Source of the DNA: Tissierella simiarum
Lineage (GTDB): Bacteria > Bacillota > Clostridia > Tissierellales > Tissierellaceae
Direction: 5' to 3'
DNA length: 64,000 nucleotides
Assembly: GCF_018917865.1 (NCBI RefSeq)
Contig: NZ_JAHLPM010000016.1
Span: forward strand, 1-64,000
The notes below the pieces were generated by a model. The model had not been told where the DNA came from, did not search any database, and worked only from the letters and a program-made list of their open reading frames with translations. Both the position numbers and the translations under genes were made by a program. Shown here in pieces: positions 8,573-16,940 of this stretch (positions are counted from its first letter, which is position 1; every line of letters begins with the position of its first letter).

Positions 8573-9061
8573 TTGGTTTCAAAAATGGATAATCAGAACG
8601 AAAATGAATTGTTCAATTTGGTTACAGAAATTAATGAGATAACTTATTCCATGAATGCTCGTTTGATAAAAGAGTATCGGTCTTTACTTAATGAAGATCT
8701 TTCAAGCAAACAAATTATATTAATGGATTTAGTAAAAAAAGAATCTAGATTATCAATAAGTCAACTGGCTGAATTGATGAATGTTACTTCAAGTGCTGTA
8801 AGTCAGATTGTATCCAAATTAGAAAGAGAGAAATATCTGTTAAGGACAATTAATCCTAACAATAGAAGAGAAATAATTGTGCAGTTGGATGAGCGAGGAC
8901 ACCATTACTATTCAAAAGAAGAGGAGATTAACAAGGAAATTGTGAATCGTTTTTATTCTCGTCTGAAAATGGAGGAAGTGATACAATTACGAGACATCTT
9001 AGTAAAACTTAATAATGTAGTTGAAGAGGAATTGTCAAGAGAAGAAATGAGAGGAGAATAA
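8573..9061 (+). CDS. MarR-family transcriptional regulator
   Basis: 162 residues with the winged helix ISQLAELMNVTSSAVSQIVS and the wing NPNNRREIIVQLDERG. TTG at 8573 is preceded by AAGGAG at good spacing. It is the first gene of a two-gene operon with the serine hydrolase (one base between them) and very likely represses its own promoter through the palindrome at 8533-8558. The inducer is unknown. Confidence 0.88.
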   Translation: MVSKMDNQNENELFNLVTEINEITYSMNARLIKEYRSLLNEDLSSKQIILMDLVKKESRLSISQLAELMNVTSSAVSQIVSKLEREKYLLRTINPNNRREIIVQLDERGHHYYSKEEEINKEIVNRFYSRLKMEEVIQLRDILVKLNNVVEEELSREEMRGE

Positions 9062-9062
9062 A

Positions 9063-10415
9063 ATGGATGATAAGAGAGTAATACTAAAAAAGTTTTTTGA
9101 TGAAATTCAATCTGAAAAATTAATTAATGGAACTGTCTTAATAGCCAAGGATGGTGAAATATTATATAAAGGAGCTTTTGGTGAGGCTGACCTCGATTCT
9201 AAACGAGAACTAAAAATAAACTCGATATTTAATCTTGCATCAGTTTCAAAACCGATAACTGCTTTGGGTATAATGTTATTGGCACAGGCTAATAAGCTTT
9301 CCCTTGATGACCCTATAGAAAAATGGTTGTCTGATATTCCTTATAAAGGGATTACAGTAAGGCAATTGTTGAATCACACTTCTGGATTACCCGATTATTT
9401 AGAGTTATTCGAATGTCACTGGAATAAATCTAAAATAGCAGTGAATCAAGACTTATTTGAACTACTTATTAAGTATAAACCAGAACGGTTATTCAAACCT
9501 AACGAGCGTATGGAATATAGCAATACAGGTTATGTAATGCTTGCTCTTATTATTGAAAAGGTTTCAGGTCTTTCGTTTGCAGAGTATATGAAAAGAAATA
9601 TCTTTATACCTATTGGAATGCAAGACACTAAAGTATTTTGTCAAAGATTAACTGAACAGGCTATGGATAACTATGCATACGGTTATGTTTTCGATGTGTA
9701 CAAAGGTAAACATGTTTTACCAGATGAATTTCCCGAAACAGACTTTGTTGTTTATCTCGATGGGATTGTTGGGGATGGAGCGATTCATTCCACAGTTGAA
9801 GACCTTTATTTACTTGACCGAGCATTGAGAGATGGGACACTTATTGATGAAACCTTATTGAAGGAAGCCTATTCTCCATCTTCCCCAAGACTTGAAAGTC
9901 CTTTTAAATATGGGCTTGGATGGATTTTAGAGAACGAAAAGAGAAAGGGAAGGGCTGTGTGGCACAGCGGTGGTTGGCCAGGTTATGCTACACACTTTAA
10001 GAGATACATTGATAATGATATAGTGATTATTTTTTTAAGAAACAAAGAACAGGACTTTGAATTTGAACAATCTATTATAAAGTCAATTGAGAATATACTT
10101 TTTGATGAGCCATATGAGACTCCAAAAGCACCAGAACTTCAAAAAGCGAAAATACTACATCCTGAGATTTTAAACAGATATGTTGGCGAGTATCAATTAG
10201 AAGAACATACTGAACTGATTACAAGGGTTACAATGAAAGATCAGCGGTTATTCATTGAACTGCCAGGATCAATGAAACTGGAAATGTACGCATCTTCAGA
10301 GAATGAGTTTTTCCTTCGCAGTTTATCAGTAACAATTAATTTTGCAAATGATGGCGTTAATTATTATTTGACTATTAATGATGGCAGTTACTCTCAAACT
10401 GCTAAGCTTATTTAA
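9063..10415 (+). CDS. Serine hydrolase, beta-lactamase/PBP4* family
   Basis: 450 residues. The class C beta-lactamase-like fold is shown by SVSK (SxxK, near residue 60), YSNTGY (YxN) and WHSGGWPGY (HSG replacing KTG). A C-terminal beta-rich domain of about 110 residues follows. No signal peptide is visible, so a cytoplasmic esterase or peptidase is more likely than a secreted beta-lactamase. Co-transcribed with marR. Confidence 0.85.
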   Translation: MDDKRVILKKFFDEIQSEKLINGTVLIAKDGEILYKGAFGEADLDSKRELKINSIFNLASVSKPITALGIMLLAQANKLSLDDPIEKWLSDIPYKGITVRQLLNHTSGLPDYLELFECHWNKSKIAVNQDLFELLIKYKPERLFKPNERMEYSNTGYVMLALIIEKVSGLSFAEYMKRNIFIPIGMQDTKVFCQRLTEQAMDNYAYGYVFDVYKGKHVLPDEFPETDFVVYLDGIVGDGAIHSTVEDLYLLDRALRDGTLIDETLLKEAYSPSSPRLESPFKYGLGWILENEKRKGRAVWHSGGWPGYATHFKRYIDNDIVIIFLRNKEQDFEFEQSIIKSIENILFDEPYETPKAPELQKAKILHPEILNRYVGEYQLEEHTELITRVTMKDQRLFIELPGSMKLEMYASSENEFFLRSLSVTINFANDGVNYYLTINDGSYSQTAKLI

Positions 10416-10520
10416 AAAATGAAATTGTATTGATTATCATTCGAAATCTTAAGTAGATGTTGAATATCAATATATAAGAATTAGTCTTTATGGTACTAAT
10501 GGAGAGGAGTATAATCAATT

Positions 10521-11021
10521 ATGTATAGAAATTATTTTATTAGTCAAAATGAACAAAGTTTTTATCCAGAATATGCATGTGGAATTGTTTGTCTTTCTAT
10601 GTTATTAAAATATCATCAGATAACTGGTTACGAAAACTTTGAGAAACTTGCTATTGAATTAAATTTTAATGTTTCACCAGAAGAAAAAGGATATGATAGT
10701 GATGATATGAAGTGTGGGACTTTCCCTGAAGATATATTCAGATATCTTGTTAAAAATAACATTAATTTTAGAATGTCTTTTTATGAAGATGAATGGAAGG
10801 AAGCTCTAAAAAAGTCTCCGATTATGGTAATGATGACTGGTAATGAAGAAGAGTTTGGTCTTAGGAATAGTCATTGGATTTTATTAGTGAACAGAGATAA
10901 AGATTTTTTTACGTATCTTGATCCATATGAAACATTGATATCAAATAACTACGTAAAACATATTTGGTCAGGTGATTTTCAAAAATATTATACAGGAATA
11001 GCCTGTCAAGTAATAATATGA
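10521..11021 (+). CDS. C39-like papain-fold cysteine peptidase domain protein
   Basis: 166 residues with a likely catalytic triad: Cys in YACGIVCLSMLL (near 21), His in NSHWILLV and Asp in YLDPY. This is the order of the peptidase C39-like family used for processing double-glycine leader peptides, but no transporter domain or signal peptide is attached. GGAGAGGAG precedes the start. Substrate unknown. Confidence 0.6.
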   Translation: MYRNYFISQNEQSFYPEYACGIVCLSMLLKYHQITGYENFEKLAIELNFNVSPEEKGYDSDDMKCGTFPEDIFRYLVKNNINFRMSFYEDEWKEALKKSPIMVMMTGNEEEFGLRNSHWILLVNRDKDFFTYLDPYETLISNNYVKHIWSGDFQKYYTGIACQVII

Positions 11022-11275
11022 AATTATTTTTCATTATTTGCACCAAAACTCTACACGTTCACGGCTAAAATAATTAAGCATTATTACAAGGAAATGTTTA
11101 TGCAGGCAAATAAGAATGGGTAAGATTCCGCCACTTCCTCCAAGCATGTAATAGAAACTAACAAAACAGGAGAAGGGTACAAGAAGGATATATGGATATA
11201 GGTATGAATGTCCGCAAAAAGCTGTTTGACGATCTGTTTGCAGATTGAGAGGAATTTCCATAAAGTTATTCATTG

Positions 11276-11304
11276 TTGATTTTTTGTTGTTGTGGTAGTA
11301 TAAT
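11276..11304 (+). promoter_or_regulatory. Promoter of the ABC-F/cfr-like operon
   Basis: TTGATT (11276-11281), exactly 17 bases, TATAAT (11299-11304). It drives a leader of about 400 bases before the first resistance gene. Confidence 0.75.
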
Positions 11305-11333
11305 AAATAGAAACTAAAATTTGAGGTGAAAAG

Positions 11334-11354
11334 ATGATTAAATTTTCTTGCTAA
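11334..11354 (+). CDS. Leader peptide 1, MIKFSC (6 codons)
   Basis: ATG at 11334 lies 5 bases after GAGGTG and the frame stops after six codons. Its coding DNA AAATTTTCTTGC (11340-11351) is complementary over 11 bases to GCAAGAAAATT at 11417-11427. The latter can also pair with the 3' arm of the terminator at 11513-11520. A ribosome stalled on this uORF would therefore free the antiterminator strand. This is the usual logic of antibiotic-sensing attenuators; it is inferred here from pairing. Confidence 0.6.
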   Translation: MIKFSC

Positions 11355-11416
11355 TTATTAAAGTGCAATATGACAAAAAGGTAAGTAGATGTGTCTACTT
11401 GGTTTGTTGTGCTTAC

Positions 11417-11534
11417 GCAAGAAAATTGTTCATTTCTCTCTCAATATATACTTTTTGTGTTATGTTATGATTATTAGTTTAACTATGTATATTTAAGAGC
11501 TGTAAGAATGAATTTCTTGCGGCTCTTATTTTTT
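11417..11534 (+). terminator. Attenuator: antiterminator strand and rho-independent terminator
   Basis: The terminator stem is AAGAGCTGTAAGAA (11495-11508) with TTCTTGCGGCTCTT (11514-11527), followed by ATTTTTTAT. Upstream GCAAGAAAATT (11417-11427) can pair either with uORF1 or with TTTCTTGC of the terminator's 3' arm, giving mutually exclusive folds. A small hairpin AAGTAGA-TGTG-TCTACTT lies at 11383-11400. Confidence 0.7.
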
Positions 11535-11568
11535 ATAAATAATGAGAATAAGGAGGATGGATAATATA

Positions 11569-11649
11569 ATGAGAAATAAAGACACTATAATAACACATGA
11601 TAATCTCCATATAAAGCCGGATACTGCGGGCGACATTTATATGGAGTAA
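11569..11649 (+). CDS. Leader peptide 2 (26 codons) before the ABC-F gene
   Basis: ATG at 11569 follows AGGAGG (11551-11556); an in-frame ATG at 11557 is too close to the Shine-Dalgarno. The 26-residue peptide (MRNKDTIITH...GDIYME) aligns without gaps to leader peptide 3 before the cfr-like gene, sharing T6, T9-H10, L13, K16, D18, G21-D22 and M25-E26. Both end ATG-GAG-TAA. Conservation at both peptide and RNA level suggests that it is translated and regulatory. Confidence 0.7.
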   Translation: MRNKDTIITHDNLHIKPDTAGDIYME

Positions 11650-11675
11650 CACCAGTCGCCTATTGTTCCGACTTT
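11605..11675 (+). promoter_or_regulatory. Three-helix leader RNA before the ABC-F gene
   Basis: Helix A: CTCCATATAAA (11605-11615) with TTTATATGGAG (11636-11646). Helix B: AAAGCCGG (11613-11620) with CCGACTTT (11668-11675), one mismatch. Helix C: GGCGAC (11629-11634) with GTCGCC (11655-11660). The order A-B-C-A'-C'-B' means that A excludes the nested B/C fold, so two states are possible. Helix A lies within the uORF, so ribosome position would choose the state. Confidence 0.65.
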
Positions 11676-11713
11676 GTTATTAGTACTGTTAAATTACAAG
11701 GGAGGGCAAAAAT

Positions 11714-13192
11714 ATGTCTTTGATAAATATTACAAATTTGACATTCTTTTATGAAGGAAGCTATGATACTATTTTTGAAAATGTAAGTTTTCAAATTGAT
11801 ACAGATTGGAAACTTGGTTTTACAGGAAGAAATGGAAGAGGAAAAACTACTTTTCTAAATCTTTTACTTGGAAAATACGAATATAAAGGAAACATTTCTG
11901 CTAATGTAACTTTTGAATATTTTCCTTATGAGGTACAGGAACAAGAATTTTTCACAATAGATATAATAAGAGAAATCAGTCCAAATTCAATGGATTGGGA
12001 AATAATGAAGGAATTATCGCTGTTGGATGTAGATGATGATGTCTTATATAGACAGTTTTATACATTATCAAAAGGAGAGCAAACTAAAGCATTGCTTGCT
12101 GCTATGTTTTTGAAAGAAAATTCATTCCTGCTTATTGATGAACCGACAAATCATTTGGATACTGAAGCTAGAAAAAAACTCAGTAATTATTTGAGAAAAA
12201 AGAAAGGATTTATTCTGGTTTCCCATGATAGATCTTTTTTGGACAATTGTATTGACCATGTTTTGGCTATTAATAAAACTAATATTGAAATACAGAAAGG
12301 GAATTTCTCTTCATGGTGGAGAAACAAGGAATTGCAAGATAGATTTGAACTAGCAGAAAACGAAAAATTGAAAAGGGATATAAACCGACTTTCAGGTTCA
12401 GCAAAACGTACATCTGCATGGTCAGATCGTGTAGAAAGTAGCAAGTATGGAACTACTAATTCTGGCAGTAAATTAGATAAAGGGTATGTTGGACATAAAG
12501 CGGCAAAAATGATGAAGCGAGCTAAAAATATAGAATCCAGACAACAAGATATGATTGAGGAAAAATCAAAACTTCTTAAAAATATTGAGTCTAATGAAAG
12601 GTTAAAAATAGCACCGCTTACTTTTCATGATAATATGATCGTGAAACTTACAGATGTTTCAATTTATTATGATGATAGAATTGTTTGTGAAGGAGTAAAT
12701 TTTACCGTAGAGCAAGGTGAAAGAATCGCCATTCAGGGGAAGAATGGTAGTGGAAAATCAAGTATATTGAAATTGATTTGTGGAGAAGATATTCCTCACG
12801 ATGGAATTGTAAGGAAAAACAGTCAGTTAATTATCTCGTATGTTTCGCAAGATACATCGGATTTATATGGAAGTTTATCTGAGTATGCATATAAGCACTG
12901 TATTGAAGAAAGTTTATTTAAATCAATTCTTAGAAAGCTTGATTTTTCAAGAGAGCAGTTTGAAAAGAATATGGAGGATTTTAGTGGAGGACAGAAGAAA
13001 AAAGTATTGATTGCAAAAAGTTTGTGCGAACAGGCACATTTGTATATTTGGGATGAACCATTGAATTTTATTGATGTAATTTCTCGTATGCAAATTGAAA
13101 AGTTGTTGCTTGAATATCAACCGACAATTCTGTTTGTTGAACATGATTATGCATTTTGTGAAAATGTTGCTACAAAAATAATAAAATTATAA
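11714..13192 (+). CDS. ABC-F ribosome-protection protein, Lsa/CplR-like
   Basis: 492 residues with two ATPase domains and no membrane helices. Domain 1: GRNGRGKTT, LSKGEQTKALL, LLIDEPTNHLD. Domain 2: GKNGSGKSS, FSGGQKKKVLIAKSL, YIWDEPLNFID. The helical inter-domain arm (about 185-290) is long and basic (SGSAKRTSAWSDRVESSKYG), as in Lsa/CplR-type factors that displace lincosamides, streptogramin A and pleuromutilins from the ribosome. The GGAGGG site precedes ATG 11714. It is the first main gene of an operon with the cfr-like gene, whose leader ORF begins 22 bases after its stop. Exact drug spectrum cannot be read from sequence. Confidence 0.88.
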   Translation: MSLINITNLTFFYEGSYDTIFENVSFQIDTDWKLGFTGRNGRGKTTFLNLLLGKYEYKGNISANVTFEYFPYEVQEQEFFTIDIIREISPNSMDWEIMKELSLLDVDDDVLYRQFYTLSKGEQTKALLAAMFLKENSFLLIDEPTNHLDTEARKKLSNYLRKKKGFILVSHDRSFLDNCIDHVLAINKTNIEIQKGNFSSWWRNKELQDRFELAENEKLKRDINRLSGSAKRTSAWSDRVESSKYGTTNSGSKLDKGYVGHKAAKMMKRAKNIESRQQDMIEEKSKLLKNIESNERLKIAPLTFHDNMIVKLTDVSIYYDDRIVCEGVNFTVEQGERIAIQGKNGSGKSSILKLICGEDIPHDGIVRKNSQLIISYVSQDTSDLYGSLSEYAYKHCIEESLFKSILRKLDFSREQFEKNMEDFSGGQKKKVLIAKSLCEQAHLYIWDEPLNFIDVISRMQIEKLLLEYQPTILFVEHDYAFCENVATKIIKL

Positions 13193-13214
13193 AGGATAGA
13201 ACTGGAGGTTAATT

Positions 13215-13295
13215 ATGTTTTATAAGAATACAAAGGTAACACACAATAGACTCCGTGCAAAGTCAGATATTTTAGGCGACGCTTGCATGGAGTAA
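13215..13295 (+). CDS. Leader peptide 3 (26 codons) before the cfr-like gene
   Basis: GGAGG (13204-13208) lies 6 bases before ATG 13215. The peptide is again 26 residues and ends GDACME, aligning gap-free with leader peptide 2. It sits 22 bases after the ABC-F stop, so it is inside the operon transcript and probably gives the cfr-like gene separate control. Confidence 0.7.
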   Translation: MFYKNTKVTHNRLRAKSDILGDACME

Positions 13296-13321
13296 TATAG
13301 TCGCTAATCATGCTGGCTTTG
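13251..13321 (+). promoter_or_regulatory. Three-helix leader RNA before the cfr-like gene
   Basis: Helix A: CTCCGTGCAA (13251-13260) with TTGCATGGAG (13283-13292). Helix B: CAAAGTCAG (13258-13266) with CTGGCTTTG (13313-13321). Helix C: GGCGAC (13275-13280) with GTCGCT (13300-13305). The helices match those before the ABC-F gene although several bases differ on both sides of helix A, which is covariation. Confidence 0.65.
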
Positions 13322-13355
13322 CTTCTTAACTATTAATAGTGAGGAGGAAGTCTAC

Positions 13356-14390
13356 ATGAAAAAGACAAAAACAAAATATGAAAAAATAGAACAGATAATA
13401 TCAAATTTAAATTTACCTTATTATAGATATGTACAGTTTACAAAAGCTATTTTTCATCAAAGGATAGATAACTTTGATGATATGCATATGTTACCAAAAG
13501 CATTAAGGACAGCTTTAATAGATGAGTTTGGAAATAATGTATCTAGTGTAATACCTGTTTTTTTACAAAGCTCAAAACAAGCTCAAAAATTATTATTCGA
13601 ATTGTATGATGGAGAAAGGGTAGAAGCAATTGGATTACAGTATAAACAGGGTTGGGAATCCTTTTGTATATCTTCCCAATGTGGTTGCAGTTTTGGATGT
13701 CGCTTTTGTGCAACAGGAAGTGATGGATTTAAACGCAATCTTACTGCTGATGAGATAACTGATCAATTACTTTATTTTTATTTTAATGGTCATAGATTAA
13801 ACAGTATTTCCTTTATGGGAATGGGTGAGCCTTTTGCAAATCCTGAGATATTTAATGCTTTAAAAATTTTGACTGATCAAAGTTTATTTAAATTAAGTCA
13901 ACGAAGAATTACTATTTCAACAGTTGGTATCATACCAGGAATACAAAGATTGACCAAAGAATTTACACAAGTGAATCTGGCTTTTTCACTTCATTCCCCA
14001 TTTGGAAGCCAGAGAAGTGATTTAATGCCAATAAATAAAAAATTTCCATTGTATGAGGTGATGAAAGCATTAGATGACCATATCATTCATACGGGAAGAC
14101 GAGTGTTTATTGCTTATATTATGCTTGAAGGAATTAACGATTCGAAAGAACATGCAAAAGCAGTTGTAGATTTATTGAAGAACCGTGGTTCATGGAAGTA
14201 TCTATATCATATTGATTTAATACCTTATAATTTTACAGAAAAAACATTTTTTAAATTCAAATCATCAAGTGATATTAAACAATTTTATAGTATATTAAAG
14301 GATGCTGGCATTAGTGTAAATGTTAGAACTCAATTTGGCTCTGAAATTAGTGCTGCTTGCGGACAATTATGTTGTGATAATGAATTATGA
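13356..14390 (+). CDS. cfr: Cfr-like 23S rRNA (adenine-C8) methyltransferase
   Basis: 344 residues, a radical SAM enzyme of the RlmN/Cfr family. The cluster motif CGCSFGCRFCATG (CxxxCxxC) is near residue 113, followed by SFMGMGEPFAN, the SAM-binding region, and SLHSPFGSQRSDLMPINKK. The catalytic C-terminal cysteine is in ISAACGQL. WESFCISSQCGC and the 'SLHSP' version of the loop match my memory of Cfr proteins rather than housekeeping RlmN. Family members methylate A2503 at C8 and give resistance to phenicols, lincosamides, oxazolidinones, pleuromutilins and streptogramin A. Cfr versus RlmN-like specificity needs a tree or an assay. Confidence 0.82.
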   Translation: MKKTKTKYEKIEQIISNLNLPYYRYVQFTKAIFHQRIDNFDDMHMLPKALRTALIDEFGNNVSSVIPVFLQSSKQAQKLLFELYDGERVEAIGLQYKQGWESFCISSQCGCSFGCRFCATGSDGFKRNLTADEITDQLLYFYFNGHRLNSISFMGMGEPFANPEIFNALKILTDQSLFKLSQRRITISTVGIIPGIQRLTKEFTQVNLAFSLHSPFGSQRSDLMPINKKFPLYEVMKALDDHIIHTGRRVFIAYIMLEGINDSKEHAKAVVDLLKNRGSWKYLYHIDLIPYNFTEKTFFKFKSSSDIKQFYSILKDAGISVNVRTQFGSEISAACGQLCCDNEL

Positions 14391-14735
14391 TATTAGGTTA
14401 AATATCTACCTATCGATGAGTCCCTCACTGAGAAGGGATTTCTAAGGCTATAATTCACATATTGTCTTCATTTTCCTTGAAAGATAACTTCACCATGGAG
14501 TAAAAATTGTTATTCAAAATATATTTGATAGAGCAATATGGAGTTATTATTAATTGAATGAGATGTTAGTTAAATAATTTGTCTACTAGGGAGACTATCC
14601 TGCTTTGTAGAGGTATAATCTCTGGAAACATAAAGTTTCCTGTTAGATTGTATGATGATTAGCTAATGGTGCACTGTAGTTTAGGAATAGAAAGTAGAGT
14701 CTGATCACAATATATAATGGCTTTGAAGTGATTTA
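14391..14735. other. Intergenic stretch after the cfr-like gene
   Basis: No supported frame. It contains small hairpins, including GGAAAC-ATAA-AGTTTCC near 14625, and ends at the terminator at 14736. Confidence 0.4.
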
Positions 14736-14783
14736 GGGTCAGGAAATGAGCAAAAAACATCATTTCTTGACCCGTGTTTTTAT
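14736..14783 (+). terminator. Rho-independent terminator
   Basis: GGGTCAGGAAATGA pairs with CATTTCTTGACCC across an A-rich loop, followed by GTGTTTTTAT. Probable end of the resistance operon. Confidence 0.8.
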
Positions 14784-14910
14784 GGTAAAGTATAGATGAC
14801 ATAGGGTAATTCAAGTAATAATAGTTTATAATTTAATTTAGATAAAAAGAGGAAGAAAACTTATTGTGCTGCTACTATTTAAGGAATCAAAAAATAAGGA
14901 GACTTAAAAA

Positions 14911-15498
14911 ATGAAAATATGGACAATACAATCAATTGATATATGGGAGAAGTTAAAAGAAGAAGAGATTGTCACTTGTGATGAAAAGTTAGCTTCCTAT
15001 TTAAAAGATGAAGATTGTTCATTTTTAGAACCTTATAATTGGATTAGAAATAGAATGATAAATAGAATAGGCGATAGCTCTTATAAATCTAATATATACC
15101 CCATATGGGGTTGGTATATTTATGATGGAGTACATAAGAAACCAGATTTAAGATGTTCTGGCCACGGAATACCCGGAAAACAAATGGCTTGTATTGAATT
15201 AGAGATTCCAGGTAATAAAGTATTATTAAGTGACTTTGATTTATGGCATTATGTTCTGAATAATTGGTATATAGGAGATAGTACAAATGAAGAAGAACTT
15301 GATGCTGAATGGGAATGGTTAGATACATTATCAAAGCAAGAGAAACAAAATATGATTGAAAAATCATGGGATAAAATATTTAACATAAAAAAATCTTTAA
15401 ATGATGGATTTAATTCATCAGGTAAGTATATCCAAGGTACATTCTGGGAATTGAGGCTTAATGAAGTAAAGAAAGTGCAAATGCTTAAGACAAGATAG
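14911..15498 (+). CDS. DUF3841 family protein
   Basis: 195 residues starting MKIWTIQSIDIWEKL, with the features of DUF3841: YNWIRNRM, PIWGWYIYDG and LSDFDLWHYVLNN. These proteins are cytoplasmic and of unknown function. Preceded by AAGGAGAC; a single-gene unit. No catalytic motif can be pointed to. Confidence 0.8.
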   Translation: MKIWTIQSIDIWEKLKEEEIVTCDEKLASYLKDEDCSFLEPYNWIRNRMINRIGDSSYKSNIYPIWGWYIYDGVHKKPDLRCSGHGIPGKQMACIELEIPGNKVLLSDFDLWHYVLNNWYIGDSTNEEELDAEWEWLDTLSKQEKQNMIEKSWDKIFNIKKSLNDGFNSSGKYIQGTFWELRLNEVKKVQMLKTR

Positions 15499-15630
15499 AA
15501 ACTATTGTTTTAATTAGATTTGTGGGTTAAGTAAAATTTTGAAAATATATGTAGACGTATTGTATAATTAATAAATCTAATTTATATTTAATACAGAAAA
15601 ATTAAAATATTAGAAATAAGGAGAAACAAA

Positions 15631-15780
15631 ATGAAGAGAATAAAAGTATATACCCAAAGATAAATGTGAGAAATATATAGAACAGATCTTTTATGAACTG
15701 AGGTGGAGTTCACAGTGAACTCACCAGAAGAACTCACTTTAAGAATTTATTTAACATCAGAAAAAGAACAAGTAAAATAA
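15631..15780 (+). pseudogene. Small degraded gene with two frameshifts
   Basis: AAGGAG precedes ATG 15631 (MKRIKVYT...). The frame stops at once, but the next frame continues PKDKCEKYIEQIFYELRW and a third continues EFTVNSPEELTLRIYLTSEK to TAA at 15780. Stitching the three gives one plausible ~50-residue protein. Family not recognised. Confidence 0.45.
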
Positions 15781-16180
15781 TATAATTAGCAGATAAAAAT
15801 CTACAGGTTCTCACTATATGGAAATGGCATTTTATATACAAAACAATTTATTGAAACTATTTTTTAACAAGAATCTTAGTTCACTACATTAGTATATATA
15901 GTTCACAGCAAACCCCCGCATAAAAATATAAAACTGCTATAATTATAACACCAAAATAATTATATATAGAGGGGGAAGTAGCTTTGAGAAATTTCCTTTA
16001 TGCTACTTGCGACAAGAAAAGAACGGATTATAGATCCTATCTAGGAATTTTATGATATAACAATGTGGTATTGAAAGATTTCTGTTTATTAGAATCAATT
16101 ATGGAATAATAAATTCTGGTTATACCGCCTGCATCTTGAAAACCTCAAATAGCCAAAATAATAAGAAATCCATATTCGAG
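15781..16180. other. Intergenic stretch, mostly empty
   Basis: AT-rich. A Shine-Dalgarno GAGGGGG followed by TTG near 15984 opens a 23-codon frame (MRNFLYATCDKKR...) with no recognised family; it may be a truncated gene start. Confidence 0.35.
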
Positions 16181-16693
16181 TTAGCTAATCAATTTTATTT
16201 TTATAAGATAATTCATGAATTTTCTAAAGCAAATATTCCAGATGATCGCGTAAACAAGTGAAAACGAGAAAAAAATTAAAAAAGTTAAAGGAGTTGATAA
16301 CGAACTGGTTAAATCTACAAATGCCGGAATGCCTACTATATAAGTTAAAAATATCATTCCAAGAGATAGTGTTATACTTGAAAATAATATAGAAATTATT
16401 ATTCCTTTCCTATAAAGCAATGTTCCGATAACGATACCTAGTAGCCCGGTGGTAAAAAGCAGTATTATTGTCTCCTGCACATTAACTATAGCAAGAATTA
16501 ATGCGGAAGAAAAAAACACAGTAAAACCAAGAGAAATATTAGAAACAGCAGCTATCGCAATAGGTAGGGTACTTAATGGACTTAAGGCCAACCCAATCGC
16601 AGGTAAAAATACAGGTGCTGATTGGAATAGTACAGCTACTGTTGTTAATATACCTCCAATACAAATGAACCTGCTTATATTCATTTTTTTCAA
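16181..16693 (-). CDS. Integral membrane protein, S-component-like
   Basis: 170 residues with five membrane helices (about 9-28, 36-66, 73-90, 95-120 and 132-155). The N-terminus FICIGGILTTVAVLFQSAPVFLP has the feel of ECF-transporter substrate-binding (S) components or YybS-like proteins, but no diagnostic motif is clear. No ECF ATPases are nearby, so a shared energising module elsewhere would be needed. GGAGGC precedes its start. Family assignment is tentative. Confidence 0.5.
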   Translation of the reverse strand: MKKMNISRFICIGGILTTVAVLFQSAPVFLPAIGLALSPLSTLPIAIAAVSNISLGFTVFFSSALILAIVNVQETIILLFTTGLLGIVIGTLLYRKGIIISILFSSITLSLGMIFLTYIVGIPAFVDLTSSLSTPLTFLIFFSFSLVYAIIWNICFRKFMNYLIKIKLIS

Positions 16694-16765
16694 TTTAAAT
16701 GCCTCCTATCAGGTGCTACTAGTATTTTAGAATGCTGATTGATACGTGCATATTTCTGTATAAGC

Positions 16766-16798
16766 ACTGAAGGTATATCTTCTTAATATACCTTCAGT
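16766..16798. repeat. Perfect 13-bp inverted repeat
   Basis: ACTGAAGGTATAT and ATATACCTTCAGT around a 7-base loop, between two minus-strand genes. There is no good T-run on either side, so it is either a weak terminator for the dehydrogenase gene or a regulatory palindrome. Confidence 0.6.
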
Positions 16799-16940
16799 AA
16801 AGGCTTTCATCATTTACATCAAATCAGTCTCAAAATTGATGAGGGAATATGATTGCTCTCTCTTGTTTGTTTTATATTTCGATTCAATAAATCCTAGAAA
16901 GGAATTTATCTGGTATTAAGTCGAATTTTATAGTTATGAA

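Noticed and set aside
11034-11273. 79-codon minus-strand frame upstream of the ABC-F leader
   Set aside because: No ribosome site or family, odd Cys/aromatic-rich composition; probably chance.
15089-15367. 92-codon minus-strand frame
   Set aside because: Lies wholly inside the DUF3841 gene and has no start signals.
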